DNA of 64,000 nucleotides from Mycobacterium sp. JS623 (lineage in GTDB: Bacteria; Actinomycetota; Actinomycetes; Mycobacteriales; Mycobacteriaceae). The position numbers were made by a program, and so were the translations under genes. Each line of letters starts with the position of its first letter. Position 1 is the stretch's first letter. The notes beneath the pieces are model-generated. The model did no database searches and was not told where the DNA came from. It saw only the letters and a list, made by a program, of their open reading frames with translations. The stretch covers positions 558,001 to 622,000 of the forward strand of contig NC_019966.1 of the NCBI RefSeq assembly GCF_000328565.1, written 5' to 3'. This document shows, piece after piece, positions 16,981 to 27,629 of the stretch.

Positions 16981-17077
16981 GAGCCAGCGGTCGCTGCGGC
17001 GCAGCCGGTTGTGACCGGTGGTGCCGCGCGTGATGGCCCCGACCGGACCCGCTCGGCCGGCGACATTCGACGCGCCC

Positions 17078-17593
17078 CTAGTGGTGCTTGGAAATCCAGT
17101 CAGCGGTGAACGCCTCCTCGGCGTCGAAGAGCTGTTTGATGTGGTGCAAAATCAGATCCTCCAGCGCGCCACCGACGAACGGGATGTAGACCTTGCAGAC
17201 GCTGACCAGCCGCAGCTTGCTGCCGGCGTCGGTCTCGGTGAGGAAGTACTGACCGTCAAAGCTGCCGGGGCCGTGGGGAATCGATGCCGAGTAGGCGCCC
17301 TGGGCCCGATTCTTGTCGTGGTCATAGCGATCGAAATGCTGCTTGCGGGTGATGATCATGTCGATCGGCACAACGGTCCGCGCGATCGGCGGCAGGTACA
17401 TCCGCGGCAGGTCCTGCACGAAGACGATGTCGGGGCCGCGCTCAGTGGTCGAGAAGGTCTTGATCTCCGACTGCGGCGTCAGGAAGCGGTAGGCCTCCAT
17501 CAGGGTTTGCCAGTATTCCCGGCTGGTGAAGTCTTGGTAGATCTTCTCCGCCGGTGCGTCGAATTCGATGGTGTAGTCCATGCGACGCGACAT
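17078..17593 (-). CDS. DUF2505 (SRPBCC-fold) protein, Rv0481c-like
   Basis: A 171-aa protein of the DUF2505 family, a START/SRPBCC-type lipid- or ligand-binding fold. It begins with the family-typical MDYTIEFDAPAEKIYQDFTS and ends in a helix (EDLILHHIKQLFDAEEAFTADWISKHH in part). ATG 17593 is used; an internal ATG at 17581 is possible. A second DUF2505 gene lies 22 bases upstream on the same strand. No ligand is known to me. Confidence 0.88.
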   Translation of the reverse strand: MSRRMDYTIEFDAPAEKIYQDFTSREYWQTLMEAYRFLTPQSEIKTFSTTERGPDIVFVQDLPRMYLPPIARTVVPIDMIITRKQHFDRYDHDKNRAQGAYSASIPHGPGSFDGQYFLTETDAGSKLRLVSVCKVYIPFVGGALEDLILHHIKQLFDAEEAFTADWISKHH

Positions 17594-17615
17594 GGAACAT
17601 AATTTTACTTACGGG

Positions 17616-18125
17616 TTACGCGTTCTCGGTGATCCACACCGTGGTGAAGCGCTGTTCTTGGATGAGAAGGTCCATCAGCTGACTGCCGATGAAATTCTCG
17701 ATCTTGCCGCCGACGAGCGGAACGTTGACTTGAACGGTGGCAGTGAAATCCAGCCGCGAACTGTCGCCGGATTTTGCCGGGGCGAGTACGGCCGAACCGC
17801 TCAGCGTCGCAGGCGCCCCGATGATCGCGAGCTGAATGGTCGCGGTCGCCCGACCATCGCTGATCGGCGACCAGTTCTCTTCGCGGACAAGGGCCAGATC
17901 GCCGCGGTGGAACTGCGTCACGACCGCGGGCAGTCGGTCGGCGCGTAGCCGTTGTGTCGTGACGACGTCGATGCCGTTTCCGTCGACGGTCAACGAATCC
18001 AGCGAGTAATCGTCGGCGCCCGAATCGGCCAATCGCGATAGCCAATACTGTTCATCACTGAATGCCTGGTGAACCTGTTCGACGCTGGCACCGTATTCGG
18101 TCGCCATGTCGAATGAACGCGGCAT
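17616..18125 (-). CDS. DUF2505 protein, tandem paralogue
   Basis: A 169-aa second member of the DUF2505 family (MPRSFDMATEYGASVEQVHQ at the start, VNVPLVGGKIENFI near residue 140). The paralogue downstream has the corresponding VYIPFVGGALEDLI, so the pair comes from a tandem duplication that has diverged considerably. It is divergent from murB with only 26 bases between them, so the two promoters must overlap. Confidence 0.87.
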   Translation of the reverse strand: MPRSFDMATEYGASVEQVHQAFSDEQYWLSRLADSGADDYSLDSLTVDGNGIDVVTTQRLRADRLPAVVTQFHRGDLALVREENWSPISDGRATATIQLAIIGAPATLSGSAVLAPAKSGDSSRLDFTATVQVNVPLVGGKIENFIGSQLMDLLIQEQRFTTVWITENA

Positions 18126-18151
18126 AGCTGGCCACGCTACCGTTACCGCCC

Positions 18152-19198
<1,047 letters not shown>

Positions 19199-19213
19199 GT
19201 ACCCTGGTTCCAC

Positions 19214-20503
19214 GTGAGCCCAGCCAATCCCGTGCCGTCGGTCAGTCGGCGGAAGGCCCTGACCGCCCTCGCGGTCGGGCTCGTCGTGCCGGGCGCACTC
19301 GCCGCTTGCGGCAGCAGAGTCGGCAAACCGTCGGCCGAGGCGCCGTCCGCGCCGGCCGCGCCGTCGATCAGCTATCAGCCCGCCAACAAGTCCACTGACG
19401 TGGTGCCCGTCGCCCCCGTACGCGTCGACGTGAAGGACGGCTGGTTCCAGAAGGTCACGCTGACCAACGCCGACGGCAAGGTCGTCGCGGGCGCGCTCAA
19501 CCGCGACCGCACCAGCTTTACCACCACCGAACCGCTCGGCTACGGCGCGTCCTACTCCTGGGCCGGCTCTGTGGTCGGCCACGACGGCAAGGCCGTTCCG
19601 GTGCAGGGCAACTTCACCACCATCAAGCCGACCAAGCAGGTCAACGGTGCCTTCCAGCTCGCCGACGGCCAGACCGTCGGTGTCGCCGCGCCGGTCATCA
19701 TCCAGTTCGACGCGTCGATCTCCGATAAGGCGTCCGTCGAGAAGGCACTGAAGGTCACCACCGAGCCGCCGGTCGAGGGCAGCTGGGCCTGGCTGCCGGA
19801 CGAGGTGGGCGGTTCACGGGTGCATTACCGCACCAGGGATTACTACCCGGCGGGCACGAAGGTCAGCGTCGTAGCGAAGCTTTACGGCGTTCCGTTCGGT
19901 GACGGCGCGTTCGGCGCGCAAGACATCTCGCTGAACTTCGAGATCGGCCGTCGGCAGGTGGTCAAGGCCGAGGCCTCCTCGCACCGCATCCAGGTGCTCG
20001 ACGGCTCAGGCGCGGTGATCATGGACTTCCCGTGCAGCTACGGCGAGGCCGACCTGCCGCGCAACATCACCCGCAGCGGCATCCACGTCGTCACCGAGAA
20101 GTACGAAGACTTCTACATGAGCAACCCCGCGGCCGGGTACAGCAACGTGCATGAGCGATTCGCCGTGCGAATCTCCAACAACGGCGAGTTCATCCACTGC
20201 AACCCGAACAGCATTGGCGCACAGGGCAATACGAACGTCACCAATGGGTGCATCAACCTGAACCTGGAGAACTCTCAGGAGTACTTCAACAGCGCGATCT
20301 ACGGCGACCCCGTCGAGGTCTCCGGCACGTCGATCGAGCTGTCCTACGCCGACGGCGATCTGTGGGACTGGGCAGTGTCGTGGGACGAATGGGTGGCGAT
20401 GTCGGCGCTGTCGCCGCAGGGCAGACCGTCGGAGATCCCGAGCACCGCGCCTGCCACGCCGTCGGACGCGCCTCAGCCGGTCAACGGCCGACCTGGCGGT
20501 TAA
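19214..20503 (+). CDS. lprQ: L,D-transpeptidase lipoprotein LprQ (LdtMt5-like)
   Basis: Cross-links peptidoglycan through 3-3 bonds or anchors proteins to it, outside the membrane. 429 aa. The start has a twin-arginine-like SRRKALTAL and a lipobox LAAC with Cys32, so it is probably a Tat- or Sec-exported lipoprotein. Two Ig-like domains follow (about 50-150 and 150-250), then the YkuD domain with H328 (FIHCNPNS) and catalytic C346 in VTNGCINLN; the usual SHGC is TNGC here, as in the divergent Ldt5 group. The tail is Pro/Ser-rich. Directly after murB. Confidence 0.93.
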   Translation: MSPANPVPSVSRRKALTALAVGLVVPGALAACGSRVGKPSAEAPSAPAAPSISYQPANKSTDVVPVAPVRVDVKDGWFQKVTLTNADGKVVAGALNRDRTSFTTTEPLGYGASYSWAGSVVGHDGKAVPVQGNFTTIKPTKQVNGAFQLADGQTVGVAAPVIIQFDASISDKASVEKALKVTTEPPVEGSWAWLPDEVGGSRVHYRTRDYYPAGTKVSVVAKLYGVPFGDGAFGAQDISLNFEIGRRQVVKAEASSHRIQVLDGSGAVIMDFPCSYGEADLPRNITRSGIHVVTEKYEDFYMSNPAAGYSNVHERFAVRISNNGEFIHCNPNSIGAQGNTNVTNGCINLNLENSQEYFNSAIYGDPVEVSGTSIELSYADGDLWDWAVSWDEWVAMSALSPQGRPSEIPSTAPATPSDAPQPVNGRPGG

Positions 20504-20562
20504 GCAGCTGCGCGACCCTGCGTGGCGGCAGCGGTCAGATGTGTCCTGGCATGTTGTTTCCG

Positions 20563-21321
20563 CTACGTCCGCCGATTGAAGCGGGACCCACTCGCACCGC
20601 TGACCTGATCGCGCGGCCTGACCACAATCAGATCCAGATCGACGTGTGACGGGCGGCTGGCGACGAATCCGATCACTTCGGCGATGTCCTCGGCCACCAG
20701 CGGCGTGACTCCGTCGTAGACCTTCGCGGCGCGCTCCTCATCGCCTGCGAACCGGCGCAACGAGAAGTCCGTTTTCACCATTCCGGGTGCAACTTCGGTG
20801 AGCCGCACCGGTTTCCCGAGTAGCTCGCTGCGCAGCGTGCGGTGCAGAACGCCCTGCGCGTGCTTCGCCGACGTGTACCCCGAGCCACCGTCGTAAATCT
20901 CGACCGCTGCGATCGAGGTGACCGTGACGATCAAACCGTCGCCCGAATCGATCAGCTTCGGCAGCAGCGCCTTGGTCACGCGCAGCGTGCCGATCACGTT
21001 CGATTCCCACATCCAGCGCCAGTGGTCGAGGTCGGCTTCCATCACAGGCTCCAGCCCCCGAGCGCCCCCGGCGTTGTTGACGAGCACGTCGACCCGGTCC
21101 AGGTCACCGGCCAGCGCCGTGACGTCCTCATCTCTTGTGACGTCCGCCACAATCGCGGAACCGCCGATCTGGTCAGCGAGCGCCTTGGTGGGGCCCTCCC
21201 GGCGGGCCACGCAAACGACGTGAAAGCCTTGTGCCGCAAGTGTTCTCGCGGTCGCTTCGCCGATGCCCGCACTGGCTCCGGTGACCACCGCGACCCGCTG
21301 GGAGGCTGAAGATGTCGTCAT
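20563..21321 (-). CDS. Short-chain dehydrogenase/reductase (Rv0484c-like)
   Basis: A 252-aa classical SDR. NAD(P)-binding TGASAGIGEAT at residues 14-24, NNAG near 88, catalytic Ser in VTVTSIAAV and YTSAK for the Tyr/Lys pair. Substrate unknown. ATG 21321. It converges on lprQ and is divergent from the ROK regulator; the shared 159-base upstream region carries an inverted repeat. Confidence 0.92.
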   Translation of the reverse strand: MTTSSASQRVAVVTGASAGIGEATARTLAAQGFHVVCVARREGPTKALADQIGGSAIVADVTRDEDVTALAGDLDRVDVLVNNAGGARGLEPVMEADLDHWRWMWESNVIGTLRVTKALLPKLIDSGDGLIVTVTSIAAVEIYDGGSGYTSAKHAQGVLHRTLRSELLGKPVRLTEVAPGMVKTDFSLRRFAGDEERAAKVYDGVTPLVAEDIAEVIGFVASRPSHVDLDLIVVRPRDQVSGASGSRFNRRT

Positions 21322-21327
21322 CTGCCC

Positions 21328-21350
21328 AACTTTAGTTGGCGTGCTAAGTT
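21328..21350. promoter_or_regulatory. Inverted repeat in the SDR/ROK divergent promoter region
   Basis: AACTTTAG-N8-CTAAGTT, 7 paired bases with one bulged T, lies 7 bases before the SDR start codon and about 130 bases from the ROK gene. This is a typical operator position; the ROK regulator is the nearest candidate ligand. Confidence 0.35.
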
Positions 21351-21480
21351 CACCGTGTGTACCGGAGCTGTTGTTGTCGCCGCGTGATCAGTCACGCCTG
21401 ACCGACCCCCGGATAACTGTCTGAGTTGAGTCGCAGGTGTGGCCAGGACCCACCAGCCGACTTCAACAAAGGACAGACCC

Positions 21481-22785
21481 GTGCGTACTTCCTCCACTAC
21501 CGCCCTCCGTCAGCCGGCGACCTCGAACAAGGGTGTCCGCAGTAACCGGGCGCTTGCGCCAGCGAGCTATCCCCAGGCGCGGCACCGCGTCGTTGCGCCG
21601 TCGCTGAAGCTGGCCGACGCGGCGGCGGCCTCGGTGTTCAGCGCGGCGCGGCTGCGCGGCCCGATCGCCCGCGACGTGATCGCCCAAGTCACGCAGTTGT
21701 CCATCGCGACGGTGAACCGGCAGGTGACCGCGCTGCTGGATGCGGGCATCCTGCGCGAGCGGGCCGACCTCGCCGTCTCGGGCGCCATCGGCAGGCCCCG
21801 CGTGCCCGTCGAGGTCAACCACGAGCCGTTCCTGACGCTCGGCATCCACGTCGGCGCGCGGACGACCAGCATCGTGGCCACCGACCTGTTCGGGCGCACG
21901 CTGGATGCGGTCGAGACGCCGACTCCGCGTGGTGCGCAGGCCGCGGCGCTGGCGTCGCTGGCAGGCAGTGCCCGCCGCTACCTGAGCCGCTGGCACCGCA
22001 GGCGCCCGCTGTGGGTTGGCGTGGCCGCCGGTGGCGTCGTTGACAGCGCGACCGGCTACCTGGACCACCCGCGACTGGGGTGGTCCGATGCGCCGGTCGG
22101 GCCGGTGCTCGCCGAGACGCTCGGCCTTCCGGTATCGGTGGCCTCCCACGTTGACGCGATGGCGGGCGCCGAACTGCTGCTTGGCGTGCGTCGCCAGCCC
22201 ACCCCGTCGACCACCAGCCTGTACGTCTATGCCCGCGAGACCGTCGGCTACGCGCTGTCGATCGGCGGGCGCGTGCATTCACCGACCAGCGGCCCCGGCA
22301 CCATCGCCGCGCTGCCGGTTCAGTCGGAACTGCTTGGCGGCAGCGGCCAACTGGAGTCCACGGTGAGTGACGAGGCCGTGCTGACCGCCGCCCGCAAAGC
22401 ACGCATCATCCCGGCCGAGGGGCCGGCGTCGACGGTGACGGCTGTGATGAAGGCGGCCCGGCAGGGCAACCAGCAGGCTCAGGCGCTGCTCGCCGAGCGG
22501 GCCCGCGTGCTCGGCCAGGCCGTCGCGCTGCTGCGCGACATGCTCAACCCCGACGACCTGGTGGTCGGCGGCCAGGCGTTCACCGAGTACCCCGAGGGCA
22601 TGAACCTCGTCGAGGCGGCCTACGCCGAGCGGTCGGTGCTGCCCGCCCGCGACATCCGGGTCACCGCGTTCGGAAACCGGGTGCAGGAAGCGGGCGCAGG
22701 CGTGGTGTCGCTCGGTGGGCTCTACGCGGATCCGATCGGTGCCATGCGCCGCGTCCAGAGCCGTCGCCCGGAAGCGTCTGCATAG
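21481..22785 (+). CDS. ROK-family transcriptional regulator (Rv0485-like)
   Basis: A 434-aa ROK/NagC-type protein. Residues about 40-95 form a winged helix (ARLRGPIARDVIAQVTQLSIATVNRQ in part), then a sugar-kinase-like ROK domain (LTLGIHVGARTTSIVATDLFG). The domain lacks an obvious CxCGxxGCxE zinc motif and a clear kinase site, so it acts as a regulator. In M. tuberculosis the counterpart has been linked to control of PE/PPE genes. GTG 21481 is chosen because AAAGGA lies 9 bases upstream; GTG 21439 has no ribosome site. Confidence 0.88.
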   Translation: MRTSSTTALRQPATSNKGVRSNRALAPASYPQARHRVVAPSLKLADAAAASVFSAARLRGPIARDVIAQVTQLSIATVNRQVTALLDAGILRERADLAVSGAIGRPRVPVEVNHEPFLTLGIHVGARTTSIVATDLFGRTLDAVETPTPRGAQAAALASLAGSARRYLSRWHRRRPLWVGVAAGGVVDSATGYLDHPRLGWSDAPVGPVLAETLGLPVSVASHVDAMAGAELLLGVRRQPTPSTTSLYVYARETVGYALSIGGRVHSPTSGPGTIAALPVQSELLGGSGQLESTVSDEAVLTAARKARIIPAEGPASTVTAVMKAARQGNQQAQALLAERARVLGQAVALLRDMLNPDDLVVGGQAFTEYPEGMNLVEAAYAERSVLPARDIRVTAFGNRVQEAGAGVVSLGGLYADPIGAMRRVQSRRPEASA

Positions 22786-22874
22786 CGATTTGCCGCTTAG
22801 CGGGTTGATCACTCACGCGTAGCGTTGGTAATCCACCCGCTAAACCTGAAGAAGTTCGCGCCAGCGCCGCGGTG

Positions 22875-22890
22875 TAGACATGACTGTGTG
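22875..22890 (+). promoter_or_regulatory. mshA: Possible -10 element for a leaderless mshA transcript
   Basis: TAGACA at 22875-22880 lies 7 bases before the mshA GTG, and no ribosome site is visible. This spacing is typical of leaderless mycobacterial mRNAs. The sequence alone cannot prove it. Confidence 0.35.
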
Positions 22891-24222
22891 CGCCTAGCAA
22901 CAGATCTGCAGGGTTCGAACGCCGCCGGTCTTCCGGTTCCACGCCGCGTCGCTGTGCTCTCGGTGCACACCTCCCCGCTGGCTCAGCCCGGTACGGGCGA
23001 TGCGGGCGGTATGAACGTCTACGTGCTGCAGAGCGCGCTGCAGATGGCGCGCCGCGGCGTCGAGGTGGAGATCTTCACCCGCGCGACGTCGTCGGCCGAT
23101 CAGCCCGTCGTCAAGGTGGCGCCCGGTGTGCTGGTGCGCAACGTCGTCGCCGGACCCTTCGAGGGCCTCGACAAGTACGACCTGCCGACCCAGCTGTGCG
23201 CGTTCACCGCGGGCGTGCTGCGCGCAGAAGCCACCCATGAGCCTGGCTACTACGACATCGTGCATTCGCACTACTGGCTGTCCGGACAGGTCGGCTGGCT
23301 GGCCCGCGACCGGTGGGCGGTGCCGCTCGTGCACACCGCGCACACGCTGGCCGCGGTGAAGAACGCCGCGCTGGCCGATGGGGACTCGCCGGAACCACCG
23401 CTGCGGGCGGTCGGCGAGCAGCAGGTGGTCGACGAGGCGGACCGGTTGATCGTCAACACTGAACATGAAGCGGCGCAACTGGTTTCGCTGCATCACGCCG
23501 ATCCGGCCCGCATCGATGTGGTGCACCCCGGCGTCGACCTCGAGATGTTCACCCCCGGCGACAAGCGCGCCGCCCGCTCCGCGCTGGGGCTCGACTCCGA
23601 CGAGCAGGTGCTGGCGTTCGTCGGCCGTATCCAACCGCTCAAGGCGCCCGACGTGCTGTTGCGCGCCGCGGCCAAGCTTCCGGGCGTGCGGGTTCTGGTG
23701 GCCGGCGGGCCGTCGGGCAGCGGGCTGGCCGCGCCGGACGGGCTGGTTCGGCTGGCCGACGAACTGGGTATCGCCGACCGCGTCACGTTCCTGCCGCCGC
23801 AGTCGCGCGATCAGCTCGTCGAGGTGTTCCGGGCCGCCGACCTCGTCGGCGTGCCGAGCTACTCGGAGTCCTTCGGACTGGTCGCCATCGAGGCACAGGC
23901 CTGCGGCACACCGGTGGTGGCCGCTGCTGTCGGTGGACTGCCGGTCGCCGTGCGCGGCGGGGTCACCGGCTCGCTCGTCGACGGCCACGATGTCGACGAC
24001 TGGGCCCAGGCGATCGATGCCTTGTTCAAGCGCGGCCCCGAGACCATGAGCAGTGCGGCCGTCGAACATGCCGCGACGTTCTCGTGGGCGCACACCGTCG
24101 ACTCGCTGCTGGCCAGCTATGGCCACGCCATCGCCGACTATCGCGCCCGGCATCGGGTGCCGGACGTCGCGGCGCGGCGCAACGGCCGTCGGTTCTCGAT
24201 GAGGCGGGGTGTGCGGGCTTGA
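22888..24222 (+). CDS. mshA: D-inositol-3-phosphate glycosyltransferase (mycothiol step 1)
   Basis: Joins GlcNAc from UDP-GlcNAc to 1L-inositol-1-phosphate, the first committed step of mycothiol synthesis. 444 aa, a GT4-family GT-B enzyme. N-terminal nucleotide/acceptor loop [18 protein letters not shown] near residue 30; acceptor region [18 protein letters not shown]-binding [11 protein letters not shown]; and the EX7E-type [23 protein letters not shown] 22888 gives a start MRLATDL, as in other rapid growers. The stop overlaps the TTG of the next gene. Confidence 0.95.
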   Translation: MRLATDLQGSNAAGLPVPRRVAVLSVHTSPLAQPGTGDAGGMNVYVLQSALQMARRGVEVEIFTRATSSADQPVVKVAPGVLVRNVVAGPFEGLDKYDLPTQLCAFTAGVLRAEATHEPGYYDIVHSHYWLSGQVGWLARDRWAVPLVHTAHTLAAVKNAALADGDSPEPPLRAVGEQQVVDEADRLIVNTEHEAAQLVSLHHADPARIDVVHPGVDLEMFTPGDKRAARSALGLDSDEQVLAFVGRIQPLKAPDVLLRAAAKLPGVRVLVAGGPSGSGLAAPDGLVRLADELGIADRVTFLPPQSRDQLVEVFRAADLVGVPSYSESFGLVAIEAQACGTPVVAAAVGGLPVAVRGGVTGSLVDGHDVDDWAQAIDALFKRGPETMSSAAVEHAATFSWAHTVDSLLASYGHAIADYRARHRVPDVAARRNGRRFSMRRGVRA

Positions 24223-24737
24223 CCCCCGATGTTCAGCAGGTCATCGAGGACACCTGCAAGGAGCACGGCCTGGTCTGCACCCCTCACAAGGGTGCTCACG
24301 GCGGCCTGCCGGGCATCATCGTCGAGTTGCCCGGCGAGCGTCGGCTGAAGACCAACACCATCCTGTCCATCGGCGAACATTCCGTGCGCGTCGAGGCCTT
24401 CGTCTGCCGCAAGCCCGACGAAAACCACGAGGGGGTTTACCGGTTCCTGCTCAAGCGCAATCGCAGGCTCTACGGCGTGGCCTACACGCTCGACAACGTC
24501 GGCGACATCTATCTGGTCGGCCGGATGTCGCTGGAATCGGTCAGCCCCGACGAGGTCGATCGCATCCTGGGGCAGGTACTCGAGGCCGTCGACTCGGACT
24601 TCAATACGTTGCTGGAGTTGGGTTTTCGGTCGTCGATCCAAAAAGAGTGGGAGTGGCGGGTATCGCGCGGGGAGTCGCTGAAGAACCTGCAGGCGTTCGC
24701 GCACCTGATCGACGAGGACGACGACGAACGGGCGTGA
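24219..24737 (+). CDS. YbjN-domain protein (Rv0487-like)
   Basis: A 172-aa protein with the YbjN fold, related to type III secretion chaperones but of unknown role in actinobacteria. TTG 24219 overlaps the mshA TGA (TTGA), which explains the lack of a separate ribosome site. Key conserved parts are [19 protein letters not shown] and the acidic tail IDEDDDERA. It lies between mshA and gpm1 with 13 bases to the latter. Confidence 0.88.
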   Translation: MTPDVQQVIEDTCKEHGLVCTPHKGAHGGLPGIIVELPGERRLKTNTILSIGEHSVRVEAFVCRKPDENHEGVYRFLLKRNRRLYGVAYTLDNVGDIYLVGRMSLESVSPDEVDRILGQVLEAVDSDFNTLLELGFRSSIQKEWEWRVSRGESLKNLQAFAHLIDEDDDERA

Positions 24738-24750
24738 GAAGATCGGCGTC

Positions 24751-25494
24751 ATGGCAGCCACGCTGATCCTGCTCCGCCACGGCGAGAGTGACTGGAACCA
24801 GAAGAACCTGTTCACCGGCTGGGTCGACGTCGACCTCACCGAGAAGGGCAGGGCCGAAGCGGTCCGCGCCGGCGAACTGATCAAGGCGCTGGACCGTCAG
24901 CCCGACGTGCTCTACACCTCGCTACTGCGTCGCGCGATCAACACCGCCAACCTCGCGCTGGACGCCGCCGACCGGCATTGGATCCCGGTGCACCGCGACT
25001 GGCGGCTCAACGAGCGCCACTACGGCGCGCTGCAGGGCCTGGACAAGGCCGAGACCAAGGCAAAGTACGGCGACGAGCAGTTCATGGCGTGGCGGCGCAG
25101 CTATGACACGCCGCCGCCGCCGATCGAACCGGGCAGCAAGTACAGCCAGGACACCGATCCGCGCTACGCCGACATCAACGGCGGCCCGCTGACCGAATGC
25201 CTCAAAGACGTCGTCGAGCGGTTTGTGCCGTACTACGAGAGCACGATCGTGCCCGACTTGCGGGCCGGCAAGACGGTGCTGATCGCGGCCCACGGCAACT
25301 CGTTGCGGGCACTCGTGAAGTACCTTGACGGCATGTCTGACGAGGACGTCGTCGGGCTCAACATCCCCACCGGAATCCCGCTCCGCTACGACCTCGACGG
25401 CGACCTGCGGCCGACAATCATCGGCGGGGAGTATCTGGACCCCGAGGCGGCGGCCGCGGGTGCGGCAGCGGTTGCCGCGCAGGGCGCCAAGTAG
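24751..25494 (+). CDS. gpm1: 2,3-bisphosphoglycerate-dependent phosphoglycerate mutase
   Basis: Interconverts 3- and 2-phosphoglycerate in glycolysis and gluconeogenesis. 247 aa, the usual dPGM length. Phospho-histidine motif [10 protein letters not shown] with H10; acid/base Glu in [12 protein letters not shown]; second His in [10 protein letters not shown] near residue 180. ATG 24751. A 129-base gap follows before senX3; it contains the 10-bp palindrome GCCGTACGGC at 25507-25516. Confidence 0.96.
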   Translation: MAATLILLRHGESDWNQKNLFTGWVDVDLTEKGRAEAVRAGELIKALDRQPDVLYTSLLRRAINTANLALDAADRHWIPVHRDWRLNERHYGALQGLDKAETKAKYGDEQFMAWRRSYDTPPPPIEPGSKYSQDTDPRYADINGGPLTECLKDVVERFVPYYESTIVPDLRAGKTVLIAAHGNSLRALVKYLDGMSDEDVVGLNIPTGIPLRYDLDGDLRPTIIGGEYLDPEAAAAGAAAVAAQGAK

Positions 25495-25597
25495 GCTTCA
25501 GCCGGTGCCGTACGGCAAACTCTGGGTAAACGGCTACCGAACACCTGCGATTGGGCATGTGACATGTCCCGTTTTGGCCGCACGCTGCTGGGATGAC

Positions 25598-25623
25598 GTT
25601 CACCCGATGCGTACGATTTTCGC
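25598..25623 (+). promoter_or_regulatory. senX3: senX3 promoter: GTTCACC half-site and -10, probably leaderless
   Basis: TACGAT at 25612-25617 fits a -10 box and ends 6 bases before the senX3 GTG, with no ribosome site, so the mRNA may be leaderless. Upstream, GTTCACC at 25598-25604 resembles half of the RegX3 recognition sequence known in mycobacteria, which would allow autoregulation. Inferred from sequence only. Confidence 0.4.
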
Positions 25624-26802
25624 GTGAGTGTGGTATCGGCGCTCCTCCTTGTGGGGGCCGTGGCGCTGCTCGCACTGGTAATCGGTGTCGGGTTGGGGGT
25701 AGGCGTTACCCCGCGCATCCTGGAAAACCGGCGACGGCGCGCGACCGAGCAGTCCGGCATCACCGTTTCGCAGATGCTCGAGCACATCGTCTCGGGTTCG
25801 CCGGTGGGGATCGTCGTGGTCGATACCTACCGTGACGTCGTCTACACCAACGACCGGGCCCGGGAACTCGGGCTGGTCCGTGACCGGCTGCTCGACGACC
25901 GCGCCTGGCTGGCAGCGGAGCGCACGCTGGCGACCGGAGAAGACGGTGAGGTCGACCTGTCGCCGCGTAAGCGCGCGAACCCAGGCCGGTCCGGCCTGTC
26001 GGTGCGTGGGCACGTGCAGTTGCTGACCGATCAGGATCGCCGATTCGCGGTCGTCTACGTCGACGACCAGTCCGAGCACGCCCGCATGGAAGCGACGCGC
26101 AGGGATTTTGTTGCCAACGTCAGCCACGAGCTCAAGACGCCGGTCGGCGCGATGGGCGTGCTCGCAGAGGCCCTACTGGCGTCGGCCGAAGACCCCGATA
26201 CTGTCCGCCGATTCGCCGAGAAGATGCTCACCGAATCGAACCGGCTGGCGAACATGGTCGGCGAGCTGATCGATTTGTCCAGGCTGCAAGGTGGCGAGCG
26301 GCTGCCTGATCTGGAGGCCGTCGATGTCGACCATGTGGTGGCCGAGGCGCTGTCGCGCTACAAGGTGGCCGCGGACAATGCCGACATCGCCGTCACCACC
26401 GACGCCCCGACCGGCTATCGGGTCTACGGCGATCAACCGCTGCTGGTGACCGCGATCGCGAATCTGGTGTCGAACGCAATTGCCTACTCGTCCAACGGTT
26501 CTCCGGTGTCGATCAGCCGACGCCGGCGCGGCGACAACATCGAAATCGCGGTCACCGACCGTGGCATCGGTATCGCGCGTGAGGACCAGGAGCGGGTGTT
26601 CGAGCGGTTCTTCCGCGTCGACAAGGCACGCTCACGCGCCACCGGCGGCACGGGACTGGGCTTGGCGATCGTCAAGCACGTCGCCGCCAATCACAACGGA
26701 TCCATCCGGCTGTGGAGTCAGCCGGGAACCGGATCGACATTCACCTTGTCGATTCCGGCCTACCCCGATCATGAAGATGCATCGGACGAGCGAGAGGACT
26801 AG
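25624..26802 (+). CDS. senX3: Sensor histidine kinase of phosphate response
   Basis: Membrane sensor that phosphorylates RegX3 when phosphate is low, working with the Pst/PhoU system. 392 aa. One or two membrane helices at residues 2-30, a PAS-like domain at about 50-150, the HisKA motif [11 protein letters not shown] with H168, then the ATPase domain with N box ([11 protein letters not shown]), DRGIGIA and [12 protein letters not shown] 25624. Only 8 bases separate it from regX3, with no MIRU repeat at this site. Confidence 0.95.
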   Translation: MSVVSALLLVGAVALLALVIGVGLGVGVTPRILENRRRRATEQSGITVSQMLEHIVSGSPVGIVVVDTYRDVVYTNDRARELGLVRDRLLDDRAWLAAERTLATGEDGEVDLSPRKRANPGRSGLSVRGHVQLLTDQDRRFAVVYVDDQSEHARMEATRRDFVANVSHELKTPVGAMGVLAEALLASAEDPDTVRRFAEKMLTESNRLANMVGELIDLSRLQGGERLPDLEAVDVDHVVAEALSRYKVAADNADIAVTTDAPTGYRVYGDQPLLVTAIANLVSNAIAYSSNGSPVSISRRRRGDNIEIAVTDRGIGIAREDQERVFERFFRVDKARSRATGGTGLGLAIVKHVAANHNGSIRLWSQPGTGSTFTLSIPAYPDHEDASDERED

Positions 26803-26810
26803 CCAGACCA

Positions 26811-27497
26811 ATGACCAGCGTGTTGATCGTGGAGGACGAGGAGTCCTTGGCCGATCCCCTGGCCTTTCTCCTTCGTAAGGAGGGCTTTGAGGCCACCGTG
26901 GTGGCTGACGGTCCGTCGGCCCTGGCGGAATTCGAGCGTGCCGGAGCCGACATCGTGCTGCTGGACCTGATGCTGCCCGGTATGAGCGGTACCGACGTAT
27001 GCAAGCAATTGCGTTCGCGCTCAAGCGTTCCCGTCATCATGGTGACGGCGCGCGACAGCGAGATCGACAAGGTCGTCGGACTTGAACTCGGCGCCGACGA
27101 CTACGTCACCAAGCCTTATTCCGCGCGTGAGCTGATTGCGCGGATCCGGGCGGTGTTGCGCCGGGGCAACGACACCGATGACTCTGCCATGGGCGACGGC
27201 GTGCTGGAGGCCGGCCCGGTGCGGATGGACGTCGAGCGCCACGTCGTGTCTGTCAGTGGTGAAGCAATTACGTTGCCGCTCAAGGAATTCGACCTGCTCG
27301 AGTACCTGATGCGCAACAGCGGTCGAGTGCTCACCCGCGGCCAGCTGATCGATCGAGTCTGGGGTGCCGACTATGTGGGCGACACCAAGACGCTCGACGT
27401 TCACGTCAAGCGGCTGCGGTCCAAGATCGAGGCGGACCCGGCGAACCCGGTGCACCTGGTGACGGTGCGCGGCCTCGGCTACAAGCTCGAGGGCTGA
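26811..27497 (+). CDS. regX3: OmpR-family response regulator of phosphate response
   Basis: Partner of SenX3; activates pst, phoA and other phosphate-starvation genes. 228 aa. Receiver domain 1-120 with acidic pocket VEDEES, phospho-acceptor D52 (LLDLMLPG), and K in YVTKPYSARELIARI; winged-helix DNA-binding domain 130-228 ending VTVRGLGYKLEG. ATG 26811. A 9-bp stem-loop follows the gene. Confidence 0.96.
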   Translation: MTSVLIVEDEESLADPLAFLLRKEGFEATVVADGPSALAEFERAGADIVLLDLMLPGMSGTDVCKQLRSRSSVPVIMVTARDSEIDKVVGLELGADDYVTKPYSARELIARIRAVLRRGNDTDDSAMGDGVLEAGPVRMDVERHVVSVSGEAITLPLKEFDLLEYLMRNSGRVLTRGQLIDRVWGADYVGDTKTLDVHVKRLRSKIEADPANPVHLVTVRGLGYKLEG

Positions 27498-27526
27498 GCT
27501 TCTTCTGGCCGAACGTGGGTTACCCG

Positions 27527-27550
27527 CACGCTTTCACCCACGAAAGCGTG
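27527..27550 (+). terminator. regX3: Stem-loop after regX3
   Basis: CACGCTTTC-N6-GAAAGCGTG, a perfect 9-bp stem 29 bases past the regX3 stop. No T-run follows, which is usual for mycobacterial terminators; a regulatory hairpin is also possible. Confidence 0.6.
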
Positions 27551-27629
27551 ACACAACCCCACACTCGGCGGGAGATGGTCCCTGAGAGGCGTTCACAACT
27601 AACTCGTCTACTGTGGGCCCCTCGTAACA

